NCBI GenBank assembly: GCA_032718475.1 | Contig: JAUCBJ010005854.1 | Span: 1 to 64,000, forward strand | From: Nemertoderma westbladi | Taxonomy: Eukaryota; Xenacoelomorpha; Nemertodermatida; Nemertodermatidae | Direction of reading: 5' to 3' | Length of the DNA: 64,000 nucleotides | Shown: positions 10,401 to 25,400 of the stretch, piece by piece | How positions within the stretch are numbered: position 1 is the first letter of the stretch | Layout of the letters: every line of letters begins with the position of its first letter | Position numbers and translations under genes: made by a program | The notes under the pieces: model-generated | The model's database searches: none | What the model saw: only the letters and a program-made list of their open reading frames with translations | What the model was told of the DNA's origin: nothing

Positions 10401-13400
10401 AACTCCCGCCAGTAGTGCCGTAACTAACTCCCGCCAGTAAGTGCCGTAACAACTCCCGCCAGTAAGTGCCGTGACAACTCCAGCCAGTAAGTGCCGTAAC
10501 AACACCCGCCAGTAAGTGCCGTAACAACTCCCGCCAGTAAGTGCCGTAACAACTCCCGCCAGTAAGTGCCGTGACAACTCCCGCCTGTAAGTGCCGTGAC
10601 AACTCCAGCCAGTAAGTGCCGTAACAACACCCGCCAGTAAGTGCCGTAACAACTCCCGCCAGTAAGTGCCGTGACAACTCCCGCCAGTAAGTGCCGTAAC
10701 AATTCCCGCCAGTAAGTGCCGTGACAACTCCCGCCAGTATTGCCGTGACAACTCAAGCCAGTAGCGCCGTGACAACTCCCGCCAGTAGTGCCGTAACAAC
10801 TCCCGCCAGTAGTGCGTAACAACTTAAGCCAGTAGCGCCGTAACAACTCCCGCCAGTAAGTGCCGTAACAACTCCCGCCAGTAAGTGCCGTAACAACTCC
10901 CGCCAGTAAGTGCCGTAACAACTCCCGCCAGTAAGTGCCGTGACAACTCCCGCCAGTAAGTGCGTAACAATTCCCGCCAGTAAGTGCCGTGACAACTCCA
11001 GCCAGTAAGTGCCGTAACAACTCCCGCCAGTAAGTGCCGTGACAACTCCCGCCAGTAGTGCCGTGACAACTCCCGCCAGTAGTGCCGTGACAACTCCAGC
11101 CATAGTACTGCCGTGACAACTGCCACCAGTAAGTGCCGGGACAACTCAAGCCAGTAGTGCCGTGACAACTCCCGCCAGTAGTGCCGTGACAACTCAAGCC
11201 AGTAGCGCCGTGACAACTCCCGCCAGTAGTGCCGTGACAACTCCCGCCAGTAGTGCCGTGACAACTCCAGCCATAGTAGTGCCGTGACAACTCCCGCCAG
11301 TAAGTGACGTGACAACTCCCCTCAGAGTGCCGTGACAACTCCCCTCAGAGTGCCGTGACAACTCCCGCCAGTAGTGCCGTGACAACTCCAGCCATAGTAG
11401 TACCGTGACAACTCCGGCCATAGTAGTGCCGTGACAACTCCCGCCAGTAAGTGACGTGACAACTCCCCTCAGAGTGCCGTGACAACTCCCCTCAGAGTGC
11501 CGTGACAACTCCCGCCAGTAAGTGACGTGACAACTCCCCTCAGAGTGCCGTGACAACTCCCGCCAGTAGTGCCGTGACAACTCCAGCCATAGTAGTGCCG
11601 TGACAACTCCCGCCAGTAAATGACGTGACAACTCCCCTCAGAGTGCCGTGACAACTCCCGCCAGTAGTGCCGTGACAACTCCCGCCAGTAAGTGCCGTGA
11701 CAACACCCGCCAGTAGTGCCATGAGAACTCCCGCCAGTAAGTGACGTGACAACTCCCCTCAGTAGTGCCGTGAAAACTCCCGCCAGTAGTGCCGTGACAA
11801 CTCCCGCCAGTAAGTGCCGTGACAACACCCGCCAGTAGTGCCGTGACAACTCCCGCCAGTAGTGCCGTGACAACTCCCGCCAGTAGTGCCGTGACAACTC
11901 CAGCCAGTACTTTCACAATAAGTAACTGTTGGTAATTTTTTATATTCAGTTGAGTGGGGTTATTTACCAAAGTTGAAACAACGGTAGTTAGAAATGTTAC
12001 ACGTACGTAGTGATTTTACGTGTCTTGGGAACTAACCTCTTAAATACCCCAACAATCCTTTGAACAGTACGACATTGGGCAATGTTGTGGCGCCGTGGTA
12101 TAAACGTATCGCTAGGCATGTTAACCTTGGCGCAATGGTCCAAAGTTAACGTCGCGAAAAGTTTCAATATAGTATCATCATTCTGGAATAAAAGAAGAAA
12201 CATATAATTTTACAATCGTAAACAGAGGTTTAAGTAAATAAACGATGGAAAGGAGCATGTTACAGTGGCACGTTATTCTAACAAAAACAATTAACGAAAG
12301 TCAGTTATTCTTATCTGCGCATCACACTAGGATTAGTTAGGCCTTTACATAACTACACGAAATTAATATTAAATTATTTAGACACGTAATGATATTTATT
12401 TGGAGTAGATTTATTATACATACCGCCTCTCCCGGCTGATCGTCTCGCCAGAACTCCAGCTCAACGTGGTGCCATTCGCCATCGTCCAGACTGTTCGTAG
12501 ACGACTTGGCCATAGTTATAACCGTAGTAAAGGCTCCCAGATTCACGAAGGCCTTCAGTTCAGCGTTGACCAACTCAAAGGCAACGAAATCTCTGGGTTC
12601 TTCGACGTGTTCGTGCATTTTACTCGTGCCATCTGTTCGTATCGCACCATCTGTTCATGCGAATAAAGGGGAAAAATTTAAATCTAAAATATGCTGAGTG
12701 GACACATAAAATGATACCGGATTTCACTAAACAACAGAAAAAATTTACATTTACACAATATTTCGACTTGCCGTTAGGGTCGTGACTGGGACCGCTGTAC
12801 ATAAGCAAGGCATCGGCGTCGTTCGTAGCGAAATCGAAAGATATCCTCGAGTTTTCAGCGTGGGATCCGCACGGGTTGATGGATGGGAACAAGGCGAATC
12901 CGCCCCGGTCGAATGTTCGGATAATAACCTCGCAGTTCGGGCCGAATTCAACCGGGTTACCGTCCTCCAGGCTCTCGGGACATACGCACCTAGAAATATA
13001 CAGCCACACAGTAGTAGAGCCTATAGCCTCAAGAAATACAGCCACACACAGTACAGCATAGACATAGAAAAATACAGCCACACACAGTACAGAATAGACA
13101 TAGAAAAATACAGCCACACACAGTACAGCATAGACATAGAAAAATACAGCCACACACAGTACAGAATAGACATAGAAAAATACAGCCACACACAGTACAG
13201 CATAGACATAGAAAAATACAGCCACACACAGTACAGAATAGACATAGAAAAATACAGCCACACACAGTACAGCATAGACATAGAAATATACAGCCACACA
13301 GTAGTAGGGCCTATAGCCTCAAGAAATACAGCCACACACAGTACAGCATAGACATAGAAATATACAGCCACACAGTAGTAGGGCCTATAGCCTCAAGAAA

Positions 13401-16400
13401 TACAGCCACACACAGTACAGCATAGACATAGAAAAATACAGCCACACACAGTACAGCATAGACATAGAAAAATACAGCCACACACAGTACAGCATAGACA
13501 TAGAAAAATACAGCCACACAGTAGTAGGGCCTATAGCCTCAAGAAATACAGCCACACACAGTACAGCATAGACATAGAAAAATACAGCCACACACAGTAC
13601 AGAATAGACATAGAAAAATACAGCCACACACAGTACAGCATAGACATAGAAAAATACAGCCACACAGTACAGAACCTATAAATATACAGCCACTGAGACA
13701 GTATAGCCTTAGAAATACAGCCACACACAGTACAGCATAGACATAGAAATATACAGCCACACAGACAATACAGCCTTAGAAATACAGCCACACACAGTAC
13801 AGCATAGACATAGAAAAATACAGCCACACACAGTACAGCCTTAGAAATACAGCCACACACAGTACAGCATAGACATAGAAATATACAGCCACACAGACAG
13901 TACAGCCTTAGAAATACAGCCACACACAGTACAGCATAGACATAGAAAAATACAGCCACACACAGTACAGCATAGACATAGAAAAATTCAGCCACACACA
14001 GTACAGCATAGACATAGAAAAATACAGCCACACACAGTACAGCATAGACATAGAAAAATACAGCTACACACAGTACAGCATAGACATAGAAATATACAGC
14101 CACACACAGTACAGCATAGACATAGAAATATACAGCCACACAGTACAGAGCCTATAAATATACAGCCACTGAGACTGTACAGCCTTAGAAATACAGCCAC
14201 TCAGACAGTACAGCCTTAGAAATACAGCCACACACAGTACAGCATAGACATAGAAATATACAGCCACACACAGTACAGCATAGACATAGAAAAATACAGC
14301 CACACACAGTACAGCATAGACATAGAAAAATACAGCCACACACAGTACAGCATAGACATAGAAATATACAGCCACACAGTACAGAGCCTATAAATATACA
14401 GCCACTGAGACTGTACAGCCTTAGAAATACAGCCACTCAGACAGTACAGCCTTAGAAATACAGCCACACACAGTACAGCATAGACATAGAAATATACAGC
14501 CACACAGTACAGAACCTATAAATATACAGCCACTGAGACAGTACAGCCTTAGAAATACAGCCACTCAGACAGTACAGCCTTAGAAATACAGCCACACACA
14601 GTACAGCATAGACATAGAAAAATACAGCCACACAGTACAGAACCTATAAATATACAGCCACTGAGACAGTACAGCCTTAGAAATACAGCCACTCAGACAG
14701 TACAGCCTTAGAAATACAGCCACACACTCCAGCACCTAGAAATACAGCCACACACTCCAGCACCTAGAAATACAGCCACACACAGTACAGCATAGACATA
14801 GAAAAATACAGCCACACAGTACAGAACCTATAAATATACAGCCACTGAGACAGTACAGCCTTAGAAATACAGCCACTCAGACAGTACAGGCTTAGAAACA
14901 CAGCCACACACGCCAGCATCTAGAAATACAGCCACACACTCCAGCACCTAGAAATACAGCCACACACAGTACAGCATAGACATAGAAATATACAGCCACA
15001 CAGTACAGAACCTATAAATATACAGCCACTGAGACAGTACAGCCTTAGAAATACAGCCACTCAGACAGTACAGGCTTAGAAACACAGCCACACACGCCAG
15101 CATCTAGAAATACAGCCACACACTCCAGCACCTAGAAATACAGCCACACACAGTACAGCATAGACATAGAAAAATACAGCCACACACTCCAGCACCTAGA
15201 AATACAGCCACACACAGTACAGCATAGACATAGAAAAATACAGCCACACAGTACAGAACCTATAAATATACAGCCACTGAGACAGTACAGCCTTAGAAAT
15301 ACAGCCACTCAGACAGTACAGCCTTAGAAATACAGCCACACACAGTACAGCATAGACATAGAAAAATACAGCCACACAGTACAGAACCTATATATATACA
15401 GCCACTGAGACAGTACATCCTTAGAAATACAGCCACTCAGACAGTACAGCCTTAGAAAAACAGCCACACACTCCAGCACCTAGAAATACAGCCGCACACT
15501 CCAGCACCTAGAAATACAGCCACACACAGTACAGCATAAGCAAGCAAAAGCAAAGCAAACAGTCGGCCGAAGCCGGAGCGGAGGCGACCCGAAGGCTCCT
15601 CTTTCGATAGCTGCTACCCGAGGGTAGGGGTGGTCGCTACTCCTATCCCAAGATTTGCTCCCAGTTATTTAACTGGTACTCATTTAGTACAGCATAGACA
15701 TAGAAAAATACAGCCACACAGTACAGAACCTATAAATATACAGCAACTGAGACAGTACAGCCTTAGAAATACAGCCACTCAGACAGTACAGCCTTAGAAA
15801 TACAGCCACACACTCCAGCACCTAGAAATACAGCCACACACTCCAGCACCTAGAAATACAGCGACACACAGTACAGCATAGCCATAGAAAAATACAGCCA
15901 CACAGTACAGAACCTATAAATATACAGCCACTGAGACAGTACAGCCTTAGAAATACAGCCACTCAGACAGTACAGCCTTAGAAATACAGCCACACACTCC
16001 AGCACCTAGAAATGCAGCCACACACTCCAGCACCTAGAAATACAGCCACACACAGTACAGCATAGACATAGAAATATACAGCCACACAGTACAGAACCTA
16101 TAAATATACAGCCACTCAGACAGTACAGCCTTAGAAATACAGCCACTCAGACAGTACAGCCTTAGAAATACAGCCACACACTCCAGCACCTAGAAATACA
16201 GCCACACACTCCAGCACCTAGAAATACTGCCACACAGTACAGTACCTAGAAATATACAGCCACACAGTACAACAGCACCTAGAAATACAGCCACACACTC
16301 CAGCACCTAGAAATACAGCCACACAGTACAGCACCTAGAAATATACAGCCACACAGTACAACACCTAGAAATACAGCCACACACTCCAACAGCACCTAGA

Positions 16401-19400
16401 AATACAGCCGCACAGTACAACAGCACCTAGAAATACAGCCACACAGTACAACAGCACCTAGAAATACAGCGACACACTCCAGCACCTAGAAATTCAGCCA
16501 CACAGTACGAGTACAGCACCTAGAAATACAGCCACACAGTACAGCACCAAGAAATACAACCACACAGTACAACAACACCTAGAAATACAACCACACAGTA
16601 CAGCAGCACCTAGAAATACAACCACACAGTACAACAGCACCTAGAAATACAGCCACACAGTACAACAGCACCTAGAAATACAGCCACACAGTACAGTACC
16701 TAGAAATACAGCCACACAGTACAACAGCACCTAGAAATACAGCCGCACAGTACAACAGCACCTAGAAATACAGCCACATAGTACAACAGCACCTAGAAAT
16801 ACAGCGACACACTCCAGCACCTAGAAATACAGCCACACAGTACAGCACCTAGAAATATACAGCCACACAGTACAACACCTAGAAATACAGCCACACACTC
16901 CAACAGCACCTAGAAATACAGCCGCACAGTACAACAGCACCTAGAAATACAGCCACACAGTACAACAGCACCTAGAAATACAGCGACACACTCCAGCACC
17001 TAGAAATTCAGCCACACAGTACGAGTACAGCACCTAGAAATACAGCCACACAGTACAGCACCAAGAAATACAACCACACAGTACAACAACACCTAGAAAT
17101 ACAACCACACAGTACAGCAGCACCTAGAAATACAACCACACAGTACAACAGCACCTAAAAATACAGCCACACAGTACAACAGCACCTAGAAATACAGCCA
17201 CACAGTACAGCACCTAGAAATACAGCCACACAGTACAACAGCACCTAGAAATACAGCCGCACAGTACAACAGCACCTAGAAATACAGCCACATAGTACAA
17301 CAGCACCTAGAAATACAGCGACACACTCCAGCACCTAGAAATTCAGCCACACAGTACGAGTACAGCACCTAGAAATACAGCCACACAGTACAGCACCAAG
17401 AAATACAACCACACAGTACAACAGCACCTAGAAATACAACCAAACAGTACAACAGCACCTATAAATACAGCCACACAGTGCAACAGCACCTAGAAATACA
17501 GCGACACACTCCAGCACCTAGAAATACAGCCACACAGCACAGCCTTAGAAATACGGCCACACAGTACAGCACCTAGAATTACAGCCACACAGTACAACAG
17601 CACCTAGAAATACTGCCACACAGTACAACAGCACCTAGAAATACAGCCACACAGTACAACAGCACCTAGAAATACAGCCACACAGTACAGCACCTAGAAA
17701 TACAGCCTCACAGTACAACAGCACCTAGAAATACAGCCACACAGTACAACAGCACCTAGAAATACAGCCACACAGTACAACAGCACCTAGAAATACTGCC
17801 ACACAGTACAACAGCACCTAGAAATACAGCCACACAGTACAGCACCTAGAAATACAGCCTCACAGTACAACAGCACCTAGAAATACAGCCACACAGTACA
17901 ACAGCACCTAGAAATACAGCCACACAGTACAACAGCACCTAGAAATACTGCCACACAGTACAACAGCACCTAGAAATACAGCCACACAGTACAACAGCAC
18001 CTAGAAATACTGCCACACAGTACAACAGCACCTAGAAATACAGCCACACAGTACAACAGCACCTAGAAATACAGCCACACAGTACAGCACCTAGAAATAC
18101 AGCCTCACAGTACAACAGCACCTAGAAATACAGCCACACAGTACAACAGCACCTAGAAATACAGCCACATAGTACAGCACCTAGAAATACAGCCTCACAG
18201 TACAACAGCACCTAGAAATACAGCCACACAGTACAACAGCACCTAGAAATACAGCCACATAGTACAGCACCAAGAAATACAGCCACACAGTACAGCACCT
18301 TGTAATACGGCCAATAACCAGGGCACCTAATAACTAAAATAAACAAAATATTTAAATATCTTCAAAAATAAATTTGAGGCCAAATTACCTGTAACCATCG
18401 TATGTGTCCTCGCATGTTCCACCATTTTTGCAAAATGGTCCTTGTGAGCATTTGGGTCGGTGAGGGGGGGTATTGAAATCGAGGGCAGCACAACGGCATT
18501 CCGCTTCAAACCAGGTAAAAATTCCAACCAACCTGAACAGTCACAATAATTCAAACGTTGAAATTGATAAATAAGTATTTCATTGAATTTTTAAGTTACA
18601 TTTAAAATCATTTTCGTACACAGCGTAACAATAATGAGACCCGGGATAAAACTGCAGTGATGTAGGTAAAACGATAATCGAATTAAGTGTAAAAAAAACA
18701 TAAAACCAACCAGGTTTAACGGTGCCATACAACTGGAATTCCTTGCAGAGACCAAATCGACTATATTCATTACTCATAATGCTTTATGTAAATTGGATTC
18801 AAAAAGGGAACGGATGATGAAATAAGTAAAAAATAAAAAACTAACGTTTTGGCTCCCGAATCGACGACTTGCGGACTTTCAACATTGATATTTTGTTTGT
18901 TGTAACAACTCTTATCTTTGCATGTCTGTTCTTTAACGCATTTATTGATGTTAATCGTATCAATAGATAGACCGACTTCATTTTGGACCTAAGATGTTTA
19001 TTAATTGTGGAGATGATTAGTTTGGCGAATAAGTGTCACGCGCGTGTCATTCATTAATTAATGGGGTTTTAACGAATTTATAATTTATCTTGTATACTAA
19101 ATCACCGATAACTAAAGTAGCAGATCAATAAAGTAACCGAAAAATAAAGTCACATAAGTATTATAGGAAAGTAACCGATCGGTGAAATATAGCCGAAAAA
19201 TATAGTTATAAATTAGAGATAAATATCGTAGAAAAAAGTTGATTAAGTTGAGATTAAATATTTATACTTTGAAAAACATAGTAACCGATAAATATTGTAA
19301 GCAATCAAATAAAGTAACTGATCAATAAAGTAATCGATCTATAAAGTGAGCGATCTATAAAGTAACTGATCAATAAAGTAAGCGATCTATAAAGTGAGCC

Positions 19401-22400
19401 ATCTATAAAGTAACTGATCTATAAAGTAAGCGATCTATAAAGTAAGCGATCTATAAAGTAAGCGATCTATAAAGTAAGCGATCTATAAAGTGAGCCATCT
19501 ATAAAGTAACTGATCAATAAAGTAATCGATCTATAAAGTGAGCGATCTATAAAGTAACTGATCAATAAAGTAAGCGATCTATAAAGTGAGCCATCTATAA
19601 AGTAACTGATCAATAAAGTAAGCGATCTATAAAGTAAGCGATCTATAAAGTAAGCGATCTATAAAGTAAGCGATCTATAAAGTAAGCGATCTATAAAGTA
19701 AGCGATCTATAAAGTAACTGATAAATAAAGTAAGTTTTTGGTTTCCGAAAAAAAGAATCCGACCAAAAGTAAATATAAAAACTCAGTGCCGCAAAATAAA
19801 TAACCATACAATCCTGTTGTAACTATATAATTTATTATAATGTTAATGTAGAGTCATCAATTAAGTATTAGTTTAAGGGTGAGGCAACAATGAAATTAGA
19901 AAATTAATAGAAAACACAATGATGGAGCCATTAAGAAGACATGGAATCCACGTTTTTTCCTCTATAACAATGGCTTCGAGGAAAAAAATGATTTCATATG
20001 TTCTTTTAGATGCTCCTTACAACCAGTGCAAACAGGAGTAATTACAGTACATAAATAGTCGGCAATTAAATTGAGTTAAATTAAATATGTAAATATCAGA
20101 AAAATAGGAGTAAAACCATGCAAGCGAAATATGATAGGAAAACGGAGATCATGAAATAAATGGTTTTGCGGGGTGCAAGATGGTAGGCCCTATAATCATG
20201 CAGCCAACAACTTGAGCAACAAAATATCGATAATACTGAAACACCTAACACCATCCTGCATGCAATGACAGTTCGGAAGTCATCGGAAATCATCACGAAG
20301 ACAAGGTGATCGAGTAACAACAGTCCATGTTACGTTAAACTAACTATATTTGGTAACGAAGAAATCATTGTGACTGAGTCTTCTAAGATAGGTAACATGC
20401 AACAGTCGTTTCGCTCTCATCAGCCATGCAAAAGGTACTGCATTACCAATAGATCTTCTGCGCTGCACATCATTTTGTAGAATGTCATCATTTTATTAAT
20501 AAATTGCAAACGGCAATAGTTTGCTTACAGTTTACCGCCCACCAACACAATATATTCACAGAACAACAAATAAGCAACTCGGCGCTTTCAACCAATCAAT
20601 ATTGGGGACTCTTTAACCCATAGCCCACATTGGACCAATCAACGCAAGGAACAGTTTGCTGCAGACTTTATAAGGCATTGAAATATCACCAACCAATCAG
20701 CGGTTTAGCATTTGGTTATTTGTGTGTTTGTTACCATGGTAATGCAGCACTAACCTCGGCCCATCGGGTCTCCAACATTCCCATAAGTCCTACCTCAACC
20801 CGATTCTGGTAAATTTTACCATTAAGAACCGACGAATCATAATAGGGCGAGCCGTGGGCAGCAAAATAAACGTCGACGTAACTCGGCTTAACTGGTCCTC
20901 TTGGCGTGTAATAGGAAACAACTTCTTGACTATTATCCAATTGGACATCCTGAACAAAACGAATATTTAATTATGTTAAATTTTACTTACTATTCACTCC
21001 CTAAGACTATTTGATCACATTACCGCGGTGGTTTCGCGAATTGAAGATTAACATTATCCATTTCAAACTATTATGATTTTTAAATTAGCATGTAAAATAT
21101 TTACCGTTAAACATTGTAGATGGCTTTATAGACGCCAAACTAACACGCCCAACTCACTGTATGAGATACCAACCTGCACTGAGAATATATCGACGTTGTT
21201 CACATCGGTGTCGAGGTACCTCGATAACAGAAGCCGCAATCTGTCGTAGTAACTATCTCCTCCCATCCCGGTAGAGATAAAGTCCGCTGCGGTTACGCCT
21301 AGAAGACAAATAATGTGTGTTCATTAGAAATCGAAACTATTTTCATATGCGTTAAATTTTGGAGATGTAAGGCTGATGATATATTATCAACCGAATACGA
21401 CGATAATAAAAACTGTTCCTCGAAATTAACTGATCGCCTCTCAGTTGCTCCTCAGTCTCAAACGGGCGGATATTCTATATGTTCAACACATCCCGAATTA
21501 AATTACAGTAAATGTGACATGGAAACAGAATGACTAACGGCATATTGAACCGAAACTAATAGAGTAAGTTCAACTCACCACTAAAGCGAATAGTTCCTGC
21601 GTTGTATACGGCGTCGTCACCCAGTTCAACGACCCGCAGTACAACGGTAGAAGTGGCAGAACCAAATTGGGCGTCAGTTACGGAAACTCCGAATGTATAA
21701 TCACCGGGAGGGACACTCCAATCCTTAATAACTATTTTACCTGGAAATATAAAGGGAAATATGGAGGTAAATAAGATAAATCCTGATTTAAACTAAAGCG
21801 ATCTGGTCCTAAAAATATGCATAAAATAAAAGTTGAAAACAAAACCTTATATTATTATAATTTTATCAGGAATAAGTTAAAGATGAAAAGGGGAAATTAG
21901 AAGGAGTCGTTCTTATTTACATTTACAAAGGAAACATCTAATAAGAATAGCGGTAAGAATGTTTAAGCAACAAACAAACCTGTAGTGAGAACCCTAAAGT
22001 ATTTGGAAACGGTTTCGTTGTTGGAAGTATCCATTTCATAGGTAAAGTCAGACAGTTTCGCGTCATCCAAATCCTCGACAAATACTCCGCCGATAGATGT
22101 TTGCGCTGAAACAAATAATAAAATAATCGTATAACTGTATCGTTGGACCATTAAACGAAATGACGGTACACTGTTCTGTTACGGAGCCCCTAAGGGGACA
22201 TCCCTATCTCAATATATTGAGATAAACCGAATTTTGTTTTGTTGTGTTCTGCGATAAACTCACCTACTCCCGCATAACAGATGTCGCATGTTCGTCTACA
22301 CGAACTTCTTCTGTTGTCATCGTTACCAGCACTACAGAATCCTCTCTGCTTCCAGTACGCGCATTTGGTATCCTTGTCAACGCAATCTAAACGAAAAATT

Positions 22401-25400
22401 AATAAATTAAAATTAAAATTAAAATTAAAATAATACAATAGTAAAAGATTGCTTTTACTAAAATACTAGAATAATGGATAAAAATAGATACAGCTTGATA
22501 ATTTATAATTATATACACGTATTAGTAAATAAACTATAGAAAACTATAATAAGCACTGGTTCCTCATTATGGTAAAACAAGACAAACATTCTGTGTTCCG
22601 ATAATCACAGCCGACAACATTTGCATTAATTTATCTATTGAGGGAAAGGAACAGGTTACAGCAGTGGTAGACTATTCTAACCAAAATAATAAACGAGAGC
22701 ACATGCTTCCGTCTCAATTGTGTTGTCGTCGGTTATCGGCATAGCGTTTACATCCAGTTCACTTTCACCAGGACTATAATAATCGTACTGGAACCGTTGT
22801 ACGGGTCAGAGTAAAACGCGGATCCGGATCAGGATCCGGATTCTATCATTTAACATTGTCCCTATGGAAGTCGACTGAATTTACATTTTTAGGGTGTAAT
22901 CTGCGGATCCGTGCACTGCTAAATTTACCGAATCCGTAACCGAGTGTAAAATGCGGATTGGCCTTTTTTTCAGATCCGGAACGGAGTGTAAAGCGCGGAT
23001 TCATGTTTTAGGCTAAATCCTGAACGGAGTGTAAAACGCGGATTCATTTTTCTACTGAATCCGGGATTGGGTGTAAAATACGGATTCAGGTTTATTACAA
23101 AGTTTTATTAAATCCGGGAAGGGGTGTAAAATGCGGATTCAAGTTAATTACCATGTTTTATTGGATCCGGAATGGAGTGTAAAACGCGGATTCTATCTAG
23201 TTAATTACCAAGTTTTGTTGGATCCGGAATGGAGTGTAAAACACGGATTTACGTTAATTATCAAGTTTTATTGGATCCGGAATGGAGTGTAAAACATGGA
23301 TTTACGTTAATTACCAAGTTTTATTGGATCCGGAATGGAGTGTAAAATACGGATTTACGTTAATTACCAAGTTTTATTGGATCCGGAATGGAGTGTAAAA
23401 CACGGATTTACGTTAATTATCAAGTTTTATTGGATCCGGAATGGAGTGTAAAACACGGATTTACGTTAATTACCAAGTTTTATTGGATCCGGAATGGAGT
23501 GTAAAACACGGATTTTCGTTAATTATCAAGTTTTATTGGATCCGGAATGGAGTGTAAAACACGGATTTACGTTAATTACCAAGTTTTATTGGATCCGGAA
23601 TGGAGTGTAAAATACGGATTTACGTTAATTACCAAGTTTTATTGGATCCGGAATGGAGTGTAAAACACGGATTTACGTTAATTACCAAGTTTTATTGGAT
23701 CCGGAATGGAGTGTAAAACACGGATTTACGTTAATTACCAAGTTTTATTGGATCTGGAATGGAGTGTAAAATACGGATTTACGTTAATTACCAAGTTTTA
23801 TTGGATCCGGAATGGAGTGTAAAACACGGATTTTCGTTAATTACCAAGTTTAGTTGGATCCGGAATGGAGTGTAAAATACGGATTTACGTTAATTACCAA
23901 GTTTTATTGGATCCGGAATGGAGTGTAAAACACGGATTTACGTTAATTACCAAGTTTTATTGGATCCGGAATGGAGTGTAAAACACGGATTTACGTTAAT
24001 TACCAAGTTTTATTGGATCCGGAATGGAGTGTAAAACACGGATTTACGTTAATTATCAAGTTTTATTGGATCCGGAATGGAGTGTAAAACACGGATTTAC
24101 GTTAATTACCAAGTTTTATTGGATCCGGAATGGAGTGTAAAACACGGATTTACGTTAATTACCAAGTTTTATTGGATCCGGAATGGAGTGTAAAACACGG
24201 ATTTACGTTAATTACCAAGTTTTATTGGATCCGGAATGGAGTGTAAAACACGGATTTACGTTAATTATAAGTTTTATTGGATCCGGAATGGAGTGTAAAA
24301 CACGGATTTACGTTAATTATCAAGTTTTATTGGATCCGGAATGGAGTGTAAAACACGGATTTACGTTAATTACCAAGGTTTATTGGATCCGGAATGGAGT
24401 GTAAAATACGGATTTACGTTAATTACCAAGTTTTATTGGATCCGGAATGGAGTGTAAAACACGGATTTAAGTTAATTATCAAGTTTTATTGGATCCGGAA
24501 TGGAGTGTAAAACACGGATTTACGTTAATTACCAAGTTTTGTTGGATCCGGAATGGAGTGTAAAACACGGATTTACGTTAATTACCAAGTTTTATTGGAT
24601 CCGGAATGGAGTGTAAAACACGGATTTACGTTAATTACGAAGTTTTATTGGATCCGGAACGGAGTGTAAAACACGGATTTATGTTAATTACCAAGTTTTA
24701 TTGGATCCGGGAAGGGGTGTAAAACGCGGATTCAAGTTAATTAGTAAGTTTTAATGATCAATTTGTAAAACGCGGATTCAAGTTAATTAGTAAGTTTTAA
24801 TGAACAATATTTAAAACGCATATGCAATAAAGACCCAGACCCTCATCTAGTTGCAATTATTAATTAGTGCAATGTTTATTGTTCTTTAGTAACTTTTCTT
24901 GGCTTGCTGACTTTCCTGGTTTTTTTCTTCTCCGGACTCGGGGTGCACGATGTTTGCGTAGTAAGTTCAAGCGGCTCAACAATGGCTGTATCATTGGTTG
25001 GACTCGGAATAACGAATCCCGTAAATGGAACCTTTACAAAGTCATCACTTTCATCCATGTTTAATAAGAAATTAAATAAGAAATTATACTGAACAGTTCA
25101 GCCTCCATAAATTACGAAGGCAGCACGCTTGCAAGGCCTTAAATAGAGTACGCTATGATGCAGTACAAACTACCGCCAGCTAGGCAGAACATTGATTCTT
25201 GTTTGTAAGGGAGGTTGGGATGGATAAGCCAATCAGGGAACAGGACAATAATCCTACCATACAATTGTCTACAGAGCCGCTCTACCAGAGAGGTCACGTT
25301 CCCACGGTAGTAGTTTTTCAGCTAATCAATATCTAATAATGTCTGACGGCCAAACATCACCATCGCCCTAATTAATAATTCATTGGGAAGCATTGACCCC

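Noticed and set aside
9744-11970. Many minus-strand frames (GVVTALTGGSCHGT-like)
   Set aside because: Artefacts of the 25-bp array; several overlapping frames read the same repeat.
12620-14503. Minus-strand frames with FYVYAVLCVAV-like hydrophobic repeats
   Set aside because: Reading of the 20-32-bp array; only the E31 part at 12772-12989 is coding.
24183-24404. Plus-strand frame of 73 codons in the foldback arm
   Set aside because: Tandem-repeat artefact of the 53-bp unit.
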